A stretch of DNA of 64,000 nucleotides from Rhynochetos jubatus. Lineage: Eukaryota > Chordata > Aves > Eurypygiformes > Rhynochetidae. Both the position numbers and the translations under genes were made by a program. The DNA lies in the NCBI GenBank assembly GCA_027574665.1, contig CM050668.1, positions 8,518,001-8,582,000 on the forward strand. The letters are read 5' to 3'. The notes under the pieces are model-generated. The model saw nothing but the letters and a program-made list of their open reading frames with translations, made no database searches and had not been told where the DNA came from. Shown in pieces: positions 1 through 11,019 of this stretch. Numbering within the stretch: the stretch's first letter is position 1; every line of letters starts with the position of its first letter.

Positions 1-1319
1 TCACAAACGCTTCTCAGAGTCCCGACACCTGTAGCTCAAAGTTCAGGCCTTTCCATTTCTCTTCCAAAATCCTGTCTGGATTCCCCTGAAACACAGTGTT
101 TCAAGTAAAAAGAAACCCAAATTTAGCCACCCTCAAGGTAAGAGCACCATTTGCGTGGACTGAGCACAGGCAGGAGAGGCGTCTGTGCCTCTCCCCACCA
201 CGGGACTGGGCAGGGGCAGTCTGCCAGGGACAGCCGGGAGCATCACTGCCCCGAACCGGCCCCTCACAGGTTCTTAGCGATCCCTTTGCTCTCCATGGGG
301 TATCAGGAGTAAGAGAAATCACTCTGTCCCAGGCAGGGACGGTCGCTGGTGCGTGTGCAGCGAGGCTGGCACGTGCTGTGGCAGTTCAGTAAGAGCTCAG
401 TCGGAGCCCTCCACGGCTGTGTATCGTTTTTCACAAACAAAGGGCACATCTCAATAACAGCAGCATCCTGAACGCTGCTCTCAGCTAAGGGTTGGGGAGG
501 TTAAGCCAGGTAACACCCCAACTCATCCCTTCCTCACGCAGCCCAGCACAGAGATCCAGTGGGTCCCTACTCTCTCCTAACCAGCCTCGCTCCTACGTAG
601 CTATCCGCTGTATCATTCAGCACAGCTTGGAGTGGGTGAGCTTGCTATCGGGCTGGGAACGAGAAGCGGGTTTGAGCAGGGCCACGACACCTTACCTGGA
701 GGGAAAAATCTGGGGGACACTGCCATTCCTTTTCATGCAGATACAGCTTTTCTTTATTTTGATGCCACCTGGAGAATAAAGTGTTCACTGTGGATCTGTG
801 AAGGCAGCCTGAGTGAATAACCCCGTTCATGAGAGAAATCCCACAAGGAGAGAGCAAGTGGGGCTTTGTACACCACGGGACAACCCTTATGCCGGGCTCG
901 AGAGCTGTCTTGCTCCGGCTTGGTGGGCAGCAGCGTGCTTTGGGCATCCCGCAACCAGGAGCAGTCCTGGAGAGGCTGTGCGGAGCAGAGGGCTGTTCCC
1001 TCGTAGGGAAAGAGAACAGGAATCCACCCCGGTTTTGTTGAAGGAAACAAAGTGAATGTATAGGCAATCAACTACACTCTCCTCACTGGTATATTTATAA
1101 AAAGTGCCTGTTATATTTTAGGTGGTCCTAGATGAAAGTGGAACAGAAATCCTACAGGAGAGGGTTTGCAAGAGGAAGGGGGGGTACACTGAAAACCTTG
1201 GATGAAGTCCAATATTCAAGCAATAAGACCTTAAGAAGCAGGCATCATTATAAGATAATTGACTGTGGAGAGCAGTCACACATCCCAAGGTGAAGCATAG
1301 GGCACTTAACATATCAATA
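1..1319. other. Unique non-coding sequence
   Basis: I see no gene, RNA or recognisable repeat. The longest open stretch is 140 codons on the minus strand at 645-1067. Several frames on both strands are open over the same bases, which points to few stop codons in a GC-richer stretch and not to one coding frame. The translations match no family I know. Confidence 0.6.
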
Positions 1320-1700
1320 AGGTCAATTATCTGATTATGTCAGCTGCCTTAGTGCTGTTATTAACCTATATTGCTCTTATTAACCTTTCTGATGAAGAAT
1401 CTTTCAAAAATAATTATATTAAAGTACAAATCTCTCAAGTTTAAAATATGTGAATGTTCCATTTCAGTAGTCGTGTGTCATAGGATAATGAACATCTGAT
1501 TGCCTGGCTGACACAATGAGGTTTTTAATCAGGCTCCCTTTCCTAGGATCAGCCTGTTAGCTCTGACAGCCTTCTCTGGGCCCAGGCAGTCTCATGAAAG
1601 CGCTGCTGTCATGTTACGAATGGCGGGATTTAAAATTGAAATGTGAGCAAATAAGACAAGAAATGTAACGGATATGCTGAGGAGAAGGGTCCTGGGAAAA
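1320..1700. promoter_or_regulatory. Candidate conserved non-coding element (unverified)
   Basis: This block is AT-rich, free of repeats and has no open frame of note. It carries a CAGCTG E-box (1341-1346), two copies of TTATTAACCT 19 bp apart (1358-1367 and 1377-1386), and an ATAATTATAT homeobox-type core near 1411. Clustered bHLH- and homeobox-like sites without coding potential are typical of vertebrate developmental enhancers. I infer this only from texture and motifs; cross-species conservation is not visible from one sequence. Confidence 0.25.
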
Positions 1701-2835
1701 TACCCACTGAAAGCCTCTTCAGTCGATTGCAATTATTAGAGCACACAGCTGATTCAATTAGTGGTTATGTACTTGTGCATATAGTATTTACTACCTAGCA
1801 GAGCTGATCAAAGGGAACACACTGCTCATGAAAATTTGTTCATATTCATTTTGTCCTTTTTTTTTTGCCTTCTGCAGAGCATTTTGAAGTAGGAAAGCAT
1901 TTTGCCACAACTTTCAGCCATTCTTTCATCTGCTGTGGAATGTGAGCGTTCCAGTTTCTACTGGGGATTACTAATTCATTACATGCTTTTGGCAAAACCA
2001 ATGCAGATTCTGCTCATTACAAGCTTTGATTGCGGTTCGGTTTCTGCGTGCGTATCTGTACAGTAGGTGAAGTATCATTCCGTACAATGTGGCTATTCAG
2101 TGACCAAAACCAAGGGCCTTATTTTTACCTCTGAGTTGTTGTCATACTTAGGCTTTGATATGATTTGATGTTTACCTGACCATGCTGAGCAACCTTTAAA
2201 GGTACCTTTTTTATCCCTGGAATTCATCACCCATTTAAAATCACCAGGCATGTTGAAAAGTTTAGGTTAAGGTGTCCACACATCCATTTTGGGCTGACAT
2301 GTTTCTCCAGGTAGAAGTACGACTCGTCTCCCTCTTTGATGTCGAAGTGACTTCCCAATGCTGCTATGGGATTGAGTTTGCTTCTGAGGTAAAATCCAAG
2401 TAAACCAATTTGCAGGCCTGAAAGCTTATCTGACTTCATTTCCACATATTACTTCTTGTTTTCTGGTGGGTGACTGAGGGGGATCTGTCAAAAGCCTGCT
2501 GCTGCTCATCCTTTTCGGGACATTCCATAGTCAAGGACCACTGAGTATGTATGAACTGGTAACTGAACAGTTGGAGAAAATCGGTATGGAGGAATTAAGA
2601 CCTAGAAGATGCTTACAAAGGTTGATGTGGCTATTGCCACATTTGTGTGCTTGTGTATTTTCTTCCTATTTCTAGAAAATATCTTCCTAACACTTCACTT
2701 GCATTTACCAGCAAGGACAGAACGTTGTAGCAAGGTGCAGGGAAAGCAAAGGAAGATGCTGAAAGTCAGCTTATTCTTTTTTTCATATGTTCCCAGTCCT
2801 GTGAAAAATCCGTGCATGAACTATCCAAGTGGTCT
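1701..2835. other. Unique AT-rich non-coding sequence
   Basis: No gene or recognisable repeat. There are short A/T runs, for example T8 near 1860, and no open frame above about 72 codons until 2609, where a 130-codon frame runs through the pyrimidine tract that follows. Its phenylalanine- and leucine-rich translation simply reflects T-rich DNA. Confidence 0.55.
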
Positions 2836-2873
2836 ATTTCTTTTTTCTCTTTTTTTTTTTTTTTCCCCTCCAG
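2836..2873 (+). repeat. Low-complexity pyrimidine tract ending in CAG
   Basis: A 38-base, almost pure pyrimidine tract includes a run of 15 T (2850-2864) and ends in CCCCTCCAG. It resembles a strong 3' splice site on the plus strand, but I see no strong donor downstream within a few hundred bases. It may equally be simple sequence expanded by slippage. Confidence 0.6.
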
Positions 2874-3590
2874 TGCTGAACTCCACTGCAGCAACAGCTT
2901 GTGATCTTTCAATCTTTATATTATTCAGTCATTTAGTGAAAACCTTCCTGTTACATCTTCACTTTTTCAGGGCTCTAGCCATCACTTGCAGCATCGTATG
3001 ACCAGCTCTTGGAGAATCTCTGGTCTTTAGAGATTTCTAGCCTGTTTCTCATTATAGTCTGTAATAGTGCTTCTTGCTTCAGTGTTTTACACTTAAACCA
3101 TTTAGATTTGCGTTTCTGAATCAAGGCATCACTTGTTCCCCTGAGGCGGTGGGACCCTGATGTGTGAACTTGTTATTTCCTGATGACAACACAGGACTGT
3201 CAGGCACATTACCCAATGCTTGCCCTTTGTTATGCTTGAGCTGATATCCTCCAACATCCTCCAGTCCCTTAGTGAAGAATAAAAGAAAATATATGATAAG
3301 CTCACATATGAAAGTATCTTGATGCTCCTGCAGAAGGCAGAGGGAATATTGGGTATGAAAGACCCCAGTTTAATAAGAGCTGCTGGAAGAAATTGAGAAA
3401 TAGAAAGCAATTAGGATTGTTTAAATTTCTGGTTTCTTCAAGATCAGCTTCCAGAGTTACCAAATTCAACTTCTCCACATTACCCCTACTAGCTGTAGCT
3501 ATCTGTGCTACAGCTTCCATCGCTGTACGGAGCTGGAGACTTGCCATCTTCCTGCAATTTGCCAAGGGGGTGGGGGAGGAGGAAATATGT
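2874..3590. other. Unique non-coding sequence
   Basis: No gene, RNA or interspersed repeat is visible. The overlapping minus-strand frames at 3129-3410 and 3302-3565 (93 and 87 codons) show no domain or motif I recognise. Confidence 0.55.
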
Positions 3591-3642
3591 CCCTTTTCCC
3601 TTTCTTTCCATTTCTCTTTTCTGTCTCTTTCTCATTCTCCTT
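3591..3642 (+). repeat. 52-nt polypyrimidine tract
   Basis: An almost uninterrupted C/T tract of about 52 bases runs up to TTAG at 3641-3644. On the plus strand it has the composition of a very strong polypyrimidine tract and 3' splice site. On the minus strand it would be a purine run. See the candidate microexon that follows. Confidence 0.65.
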
Positions 3643-3644
3643 AG

Positions 3645-3668
3645 GAGCTGAGAGGGGCCAGAAACACT
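3645..3668 (+). other. Candidate 24-nt microexon (splice-site pair only)
   Basis: The segment sits between a long polypyrimidine tract ending in TTAG (3643-3644) and a perfect GTAAGT donor (3669-3674). Its length is 24 nt, a multiple of three, and two of its three frames are open. Neural microexons of 3-27 nt usually have unusually strong upstream pyrimidine tracts, as here. The exon's last bases (ACT) are not the favoured AG. There is no transcript or homology evidence, and chance pairs of this quality do occur. Confidence 0.15.
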
Positions 3669-3674
3669 GTAAGT

Positions 3675-5394
3675 TGCTTCATATGCTGGCCAGTCATTCC
3701 TATTTATAGTGGATATTGTCTGCATAGAATCAGTAGTCTGAAATTCCCACAAGGCAGGCACAGCTGAATAGACATAAAACTTGCTTGAAACAAATAAGCA
3801 GATATTAAAGAAACAGTGGAATTTCCAGACAACTATTTGAAATTATAAGGAACTGTTGGATATTTACCTGAACAAGTAAAGCAGATCAGCAGTAATGATG
3901 TTTTTCTTGTCAGAGGAGTGGAGGAGTTTTGGAGGTGGAAAACTCTGATACTTAACACCTCTTTTAAAGACATGGAGCTTGGCTAATTGCCATGGGTTGG
4001 AGAATCTGCAAGCAGTTGTCCACACTAATTAAATAGGGGTTTACTAATTTTATTCTACTGGGATTTTTCTACAGAAATAATGTTTTCAGGCTTTGTAATG
4101 ATGTCCCAGTTGGACGTTGCTTCCATGGGACACATTACTCATGAGAAAATGAAATCCTGTGTAGTTCAAGGGAATGTAAAACTGAAGAGCAGAAGAGACC
4201 TAGGAGCAGAAAGATCGAATTTGTCCCAACAGTCACAGAGGCATTCAGTCAACAGCTGCATCTGTTCGCTGTTGTTTGCTCTGATTTATGTGGTTTTGTA
4301 CTGGCTACTGGAGATGCCACCACCACGGCTGCAGGCAGTGATGTATGGTGGCAGATGAGCCTTGAAGAAGCCATTGAAACAGCTTTCAGTTTAGTTATGC
4401 CTTCTCTTGGGTGTTTCTCTGGACTTCTCAGCTTGCAAAACTGCGAGGCACTTCTCCAGGAGCAGGCTTATCTGCGGGTATTTCTGCTCGCAGTCACCAC
4501 CAGGAAATGCGAAGGCATGTGGAAATGAAAGCCAATTAGAGTGAAATTGTAACATCTGGGTTTGCTTTGGAGTCAGTTCTTACTTTATCTGACATTCCCT
4601 GTTGTCTTGCGCTGCTACAGGAGGCCTGGTGCTTTGCCGTGCTATGTAAGCAATGTTGAAATAATGCTTGAGGCTAGCATTTGGCTATCAAGAGTCATAT
4701 TCAGTGGCCAGCGTTAGCCTGAGTCCCGAGGCCTGATATAGTCTCTGTTGGCCAGGCTGAGAGTCAGCCAGCTCTGGCCTGGGGTGTGTGCCGTGGGGCT
4801 TGGGGCTTCAGCAAAGCGGTCACACAGTTGGTCGTTGGATGATGCACTGTGCCATCTAGCTCCTTGGCTGAGGGAGCGTGGGAAGCTGATGCTGGGCAAT
4901 AAGAAACGCTAGAGAGCAGGATTTTAAGCAAACCTGGGTCCCACAGTGGTACGCGGTGGGGGTGGAGCAACTTTAAAAGCCTGTGTGAAAACCTGCACGT
5001 TCACCAGCCCTGTGCTATGGGAAGGGTCTTGAGCAGAGAGGGAATTTACAGCATCAGCCCGTTTCTAGCCGTGACTCAGCTGTTATGGCCACATTACGTA
5101 GTCGTTAAAGACTTAGGCGAATGAGAAATGAATCGTGAGCCGTGCAAATATTTGGAGCTGCTAACATTCACGCGCTGTTATTTTTTCATAGTAACAAGGG
5201 CCTCAGGGAGGCCAAACTCTGACTACAGGAAATCTTGAGAGAAAGTTCACAACTTGGAGTTGTGGGTTGGGTATTTTTTTTCCCCACCACTGCAGTGAAA
5301 GCAATTGATCAACTGGATAAATGGCAGGAACACGGCTAGAGCTGCTGTGTACCACTCCGTTAGAGCAAACAGCAGCTTCCAGCACTGACCCTCG
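3675..5394. other. Unique non-coding sequence
   Basis: No recognisable gene or repeat. A 92-codon plus-strand frame at 4080-4358 and short overlapping minus-strand frames at 4714-4970 have no familiar motifs. The second half becomes richer in G and C toward the CpG patch that follows. Confidence 0.55.
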
Positions 5395-5590
5395 TCTGTC
5401 CCTGCAGCCGGCGAGCCACTTCTAGGGGTTTCCTTTCTCCTCGGGGACCGTGAGCGAGACAGTGTCCGGGCGCCCCGGGTGAGCAGATGAATCCGAGCGT
5501 GCAGCTCGTCCCCTCCTCCTCGCACCGTGTGGAGCGGCGTGCCAGGCTGGATCGCTGTGTCTGTGCGCTGAAGCCCGCCTGCGTTAGAGC
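5395..5590. promoter_or_regulatory. Short CpG-dense patch
   Basis: I count about 19 CpG dinucleotides in roughly 190 bases, far above the CpG-poor surroundings. The patch contains CCGGCG, TCCGGGCGCCCCGGG and GAGCGGCGTG-type stretches. It is shorter than most promoter CpG islands. It could mark a small unmethylated promoter, an alternative first exon, or a CpG-rich exon. No TATA box or clear start is evident. A splice-flanked open segment lies inside it (5408-5478). Confidence 0.4.
5408..5478 (+). other. Candidate 71-nt exon inside the CpG patch
   Basis: The upstream edge is a good 3' splice site (pyrimidine-rich, ending CCCTGCAG at 5400-5407). The downstream edge is CCCCGG followed by GTGAGC (from 5479), a canonical donor. 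Of the three plus-strand frames only the third is open, giving 23 codons without a stop (charged, R/E/D-containing second half); the other two stop inside. I recognise no domain. The CpG density makes this pair more interesting than an average chance pair, but nothing shows that it is transcribed. Confidence 0.15.
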
Positions 5591-6138
5591 AGTGGCAGGT
5601 GTTAAATAGTAACAGATGTTAATATTGACAAACTGAAGTGGCTAAATGTGGAAATACAGCACTGCTGAGACGTGTGAAGTGAGGCAATGACCTTCACACG
5701 TTACAGATCTAGTCAATAAAAAGGAGTTCGACAAGAGTGAAATGATGCTGCGTGCACGGCAGGACGCTGGGCAGGTTCGGGGCTGCGTGGGACGATGGTG
5801 TGTTTTCCAGGAGATAGGGCTGAGGGAAGGGTCTGTACAAGAGAGGTGACAATCACCAAAAAGCCAAGCTTCAGCGAACCTGTTTTCAGCACCCAGTGAC
5901 CATGCGAACTTTGCATTTGCCCTCCAATGCCATTTCAGTGACAAGGAAGAGGAGACAGCTCTTAAACACTGTGTCCCTCTGCTGCTGTAGCGCTTTATCC
6001 GCATTTTCTCTTTTGTTTGTACAGATCAAGGGTCCAGATGGACAGTCTGTTCGTGCTGCCACAGAAGCTTTGCTGCTAACTTGTTCTATACCAGTCCCCG
6101 AGGTGTTTAGGGTCAAAGCTTGCTTTTGATTACTTTAG
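5591..6138. other. Unique non-coding sequence
   Basis: A 120-codon minus-strand frame (5642-6004) overlaps a 77-codon plus-strand frame (5896-6129). Neither resembles a known protein and both look incidental. No repeat is recognised until the short scrap at 6139. Confidence 0.5.
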
Positions 6139-6170
6139 CCAATGACTTCAGTGGGACGAGGTTTTGATCT
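6139..6170. repeat. Possible scrap of an ancient palindromic amniote repeat
   Basis: The sequence CCAATGACTTCAGTGGGA followed by a TTTTGATC-like tail resembles the self-complementary core (CCATTGACTTCAATGGG-like) of an old repeat that I recall as common in sauropsid genomes. Only about 30 bases match, so this may be coincidence. See the fuller copies at 56341, 53351 and 52191. Confidence 0.25.
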
Positions 6171-9119
6171 CTTTTGTTCAGGGAACAGCAATTTCTGCTG
6201 TTGTAAGTGACATTACTCTGAAATTTGAGAGAGGAGATACTTGCTGCATTAAAGGGAGATGGGTTTTGTTTTGAAGCTCCCCTGTATCCAGTCCATGCTC
6301 GGTGTCAGCAGATTTTTCATCCCTTCAATGACTCCCCATCCTCAGGCTAAGCTGTGGGAGCGTCCATCAGCTTGTGCTGTGCACAGGCCATCTGAGATCT
6401 GGGGAAGCAACAGAGTACGCTAAAAAACCCTTCCTCATGCTTCCACCTGGCAGACCCAAACCAAGAGTGGGAAAGGGGAAAGGATTTTCTGACTGAAGGG
6501 AAAGGATGCTTTTTATGCCAGGTATTTCCTACTACGTGCCTTTGACTGGGATCCAGTTTTAAAGCAAACATTGAGGACCACACGCTGGTGGTGTTTCTCT
6601 GGTATGGGGACTCAGCGAACTTTGCGCCAAGTCTGTACAGGGTAGAGCTGCATCGGGGCGTTCATGCTCGGGGCATCCATTGGGGCCCACCATCCTGACA
6701 TGTTTTTATATGACATCAACTCACACAGACACCAGCACGCAGCCAGGACACAGTGCAGGGCTGTTCAGTGACAATATTAGTGGTGGAAATCAGCTTTAAT
6801 TTTTCACTTTCCATTTCTCGGCAGATCAAAAGTGAATATGCACCGTCTTCATTAGCAAGATAAATACCTCAGCACGCAGGAACCGGTGCGATTCCCTTTC
6901 CTTCTGAAGTGCAGAGCAGTAGACAAGCACACATCTAAGAGGTAACTAGTGATTTTTATGAGCAGATCCCAATCTGAACTGGAGGGGTCCTGCACAGGGC
7001 TGAATCCCACCTGACATCTGTCAAGTGGAAATTATGAGTTTTCCTGGTGTTTGCTGATTTTGGTGGGATTCTTTGTATTTGTATTGCTCAGGGAAGGGCC
7101 TCACAACAGACCCAACAATTGTGGTTTTGGTTTGTAGCTGAAATAATAACTATGGTAACCGGAGTTCAGCTCTAGCCTGTATAATTCCACACCTCTCAAA
7201 ATCAGGCATCCAGGCTCCTTTGAGAAGGCTTGGCAGGCTCAGAGCGTGACTCATCCCCTCCCAAAATACATGACTGATGGATGAATCACCCATTGACTGG
7301 GGAGGGTGGCTGAGCAGGTAGCTCAAGCAGGGTGTCTGTCCTTCAGATGCCAGTGGTAGGCAACCTCATGTGTGCTCTCTGGTTCTTGCTCGTGCTGAGC
7401 GGGGCTTTTTGCAGCTTTGAGGTTCCCTTGCCTAAGTCAGTGCCACATTAATTTGATATATGGAGCAGCAAACTGCTCCATAGTATTTCAGGAGTTGACA
7501 CAGAGCCATTGGGCAGTCTCTGCTGTCAAGGAAGGAGATCTGCAGCCATCCTATCCCCACTCAGGAGCCACAGCCCCTCGCCCTCTTCAAAGAACTGGAG
7601 CCAGGTAGGCTCCACAAGTGTTGGGACATGGACCACGCTGTGTGGCAGTGGCTGTAGCTGGGAGCAGCAATTAACAGACAGGTGGGATGACTCTAAAACC
7701 TTTCCAATTTCAAAAGTGTGTCTATCTCAACCTTTTGTTCCTGCCATACACAAGGGAATTCATATTTGCAGTCCTGATAGCTGGAGCTGGGCAACTCTTT
7801 GTTTTCTGAGATCGTCTAACACATACTTAAAAAATGCCTCACCCTGTTTGAAACTACATAAGCTACAGCATGTTAACATGTTTTCCAACATAGCTTCATC
7901 TCTGAGATTAGGTACAGGCTAGGCACTGGGTGGCTGGCAGTTATTTTCCGAGACGTCACCTTTTCTAAAAGAAACTGTAGGGAGGTAGAAAGTTTTGTGT
8001 GAGGTCAGGGGGGACCAGCAGTCCCCGGGCACTCCCCTGCCAGGTTTCCAAGACAAGTTGTCCCTCACGTTTGCTCTGTTTGAACCCTCGTAACTGCTGA
8101 GATCATCGAAAAGATGAAAGCCTGTGGACTTCAGGGCAGACAGGAGTTCAAACTGGATGCAGTTTTTTTCAAGAATTATGCAGAATGTGGGCTTCAATCA
8201 GCTGGCTTTGTATTTCCAAAGCAATAGAAGCAAGGTGGTTTCTGGCTTGGTATTTTTTTAGGCTTATTTGTTCTTACCAGAAGGTTTTAGCATTAACCTG
8301 TAAGTACTGCAACTGTTTTAAGTGATGGTACAGACAGCCTCAAGTTGGCAGAGGTCAGTTCTCAAGGATTTTAGCCTCCAGGAGCCTACTGATTTTTTAA
8401 TGGGACTCACACAGCTAAATCCCTGCATATGGTTTTGAAATTCATTCCTTAAAGCCAGAGTCTTTCCAAGCCTTTGTTTCAGCTAACATCATTATAAATA
8501 CTTGAATGACTTCTGGAGATCATATAGGATACATCACCAGTCAAAATGAGTTAGAAACAAATTGACATGTTCTTGCATCTAGGGAAGTACTAGCTTTCCT
8601 TGGGTTTTGTTGTTTTCTTTCATTTGTAATTAAATTATTTGCTCTAAAACTTGATTGGTATTGACAAGCAGTACATTTTCTTTATGTTGAATGCAATTTT
8701 TCCTTTACTTTGTGAGTCAGATACGAAAAAATTACCCCTCGCATACTAAGGTGAAAAAACCTAGATGTGTAATGTTAGGAAGCCTGTATCTTTTCAAGGG
8801 CACAGAGCTGTGGTCAGCCCCTCCGTACTGACACTGAGGCCAGAGATTCAGGGAAAGCTTGACTTCCAGAGAAGCACGTAAATAAAAGGTGTTAATGGAA
8901 AACTTTTCATAGGAAGGCCTCAAACGCATTGAAGACAGCAGGGCATGAAATCCATCTCACTCTGTTAGATGCAGAACATATTCAAAGCTCCTAAGTGACC
9001 AAGGAGCCAGAGATCTATTAGCTGCATATTTAAAACTGTTACCCAGCTTTACTGCCAAAATGTAGGGCATTCATTTTCCTGGATCACTGAGCTAAATGGT
9101 TTTTCTTAACTCAGACCTA
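6171..9119. other. Unique non-coding sequence
   Basis: About 3 kb without a gene or a repeat I can name. Open frames reach 137 codons (7509-7922, plus), with no signal peptide, domain or codon pattern to support coding. The stretch around 8460-8720 is AT-rich and featureless. Confidence 0.55.
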
Positions 9120-9162
9120 GGGGCAGAAACACAGGCTCTTGACTCCCAGTCCAAGGCTCTAA
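9120..9162 (-). repeat. Possible MIR/CORE-SINE-type remnant
   Basis: The segment around CTTGACTCCCAGTCCAAGG (from 9139) resembles the antisense of the MIR-type box that in other amniotes reads roughly CCTGACTCCCAGTCCAGTGCTCT. Only some 40 bases are similar and both edges fade out, as expected of a very old insertion. A MIR or CORE-SINE profile search would decide it. Confidence 0.3.
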
Positions 9163-10978
9163 ATATTTCTGCTTTGTTAGGAAGACAAGAGCTGCAAATA
9201 AATTCACGCAAGCCCTGACACAAAGAGCACATGTGGGGAGGTACTCGCACTGCCAAATATTACATACCTAATTCAATTAAGGAGTTAGTGTCTGTTTATA
9301 GCCAATGGGGATATAAAGACACATTGCTCAAACGTGCTCTGAATTCTGACCTGGAGAAGCCCTCCCTGCTCCTAATCCAGGCCTGAGGTGTCTAATGCCT
9401 TGTCCATCTTCCCTGAGCCCATGAATCAGCCTGGACAGTCTCTGTGAGTTGTGCTTCACTTCTGTGGTGAGATTCAGTGCCTCAGCAGGCTATTTCATTG
9501 ACAGCTTTTGCCAAAGGGGTCACAGATTACTTCCAGATGTAGATATTTCCTTCTGCTAAAATTGCCACCTACTTCTTGCATCAAGGAATCCTGGTTGCCA
9601 TCTTTCACTACTGACATCTGCTAAAAGGCAGACTTTTGATACTGACACCAAGCTCACAGTGCTTAAGGAGCTCTCAGAGGTCTAGCTAGGCTAGAATTTT
9701 CCTTTAATACAGTGAAATCACCCATGCTGTGATTCAGACCAACTGGGAGGCTGGGGGGTGTGGGAGGCAGGGAGGAGCCCAAAGGCAGCTTTAGGTTTGT
9801 GTTGCCTCAGTGTGAGGGGCTTGGGAGGGAGTGGGTGTTGTAGAGGGTTCGTCTGGTGAGTGCGTCAAGCTGTCTGTGCCCTTCCTAGTCAGGGGTTTTG
9901 CAGACTGAGGTTGTAAAATTGATGACTAACTTTTGGCTAATAGGATGTTAATTACATGTTTATCTCTATTTCTCTTAATTTGAAAAATAAGTTTATGTGT
10001 ATTGATGTGGAGTGGCATTTTTTGGCTAAGCTGAACATTGCTTCCTCTCATGTTTGGTGTTTCTCTGCTTCTGAATCTTGCAAGTTTGAGCTTTCCACCT
10101 GGAGTGTGCAGAAGGTTCGGTTATTTACCCAACTGGTGGTTTTCATGAGCATTTTACCGTTAGCACAGTGCTTCCCTCTGATCAATGGCTTTGCTGAACC
10201 CAGGCAGCAGCAGAGGCGGCTCTTGCGGCTGGAGAGTCGCACTGCTCAGCTGGGTGTCCTGGCTTCTCTGTGGCTTGATGCTAATGTGGTTCTAATTAAC
10301 TCGAGTTTTGGGAGTTTGTGTGGTGGGTGCTGCTCCTGTGGGGTTTTGTTGGACAGGCAGTTGCAAAACACGGGTGGCAGCAGCTGACTTGTCCCCAGGC
10401 TCCTGCGGCTGAGCCCTGGAGATGTACAGAGCAGCCCTTTGAGGTTCTCCATCACCTGCACCAAGGCTCTGAAGTTACTTTTCCAAGCAAGACTTTTTAG
10501 GATGAAAGGTATCTTCTTCCCTCCCCAGGAAATTAAACTTTTCCATGAAGAAGAAAAATACTTCTAAAGAAGGTCTGTTTTTCAGCTCTTAAATATTTTA
10601 TATCTTTTCACGTAACAGCTGAGTCGTTCCTCTGCATTAGTGTCTGCTTCACTGTGCCTGTTTCTCGGGGGCACCAAATCTGTCTTATATTAAACTCCAG
10701 TCCTTGTATTACTTTAACTTAGCCTTTTAGAAGGTGGTTCATTTCTAGTGGCAGGTGTAAGAAATCTGCGTTGCCATGCCAGGGCTGGCCCACAGCTCCT
10801 GATGATCCTGAGCTGGGCAGGATCCTTCCTCCCTTCTTTCCTTCCTTCTGGTTGGTACTACCCATTCCTCCCCTGTGAGAACTGATCGTTTCTCGTGTTC
10901 GTTTCAAAGTGACCCTCCTGAGGATCACCAGACAGCAGCCACCGCTGCAGCGCTGCGCCGTGACATTGATAAACCACA
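9163..10978. other. Unique non-coding sequence
   Basis: Contains a 143-codon plus-strand open frame at 9956-10387. Its translation is cysteine- and serine-rich toward the end and matches no family I know. The opposite strand is also open over parts of it. I see no splice sites or promoter that would make it a convincing gene. Confidence 0.5.
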
Positions 10979-11019
10979 ACATATTGTTTAACATATTGTT
11001 CCCAGTCCAACATATTGTT
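10979..11019. repeat. Three copies of ACATATTGTT
   Basis: The decamer ACATATTGTT occurs at 10979-10988, 10991-11000 and 11010-11019. The spacing is uneven (12 then 19 bp), so this is a local motif cluster and not a clean tandem array. It could be three binding sites for one factor or a decayed small tandem duplication. Confidence 0.7.

Noticed and set aside
9956..10387. 143-codon open frame, plus strand
   Set aside because: Starts with a methionine but has no domain, signal peptide or splice context I recognise.
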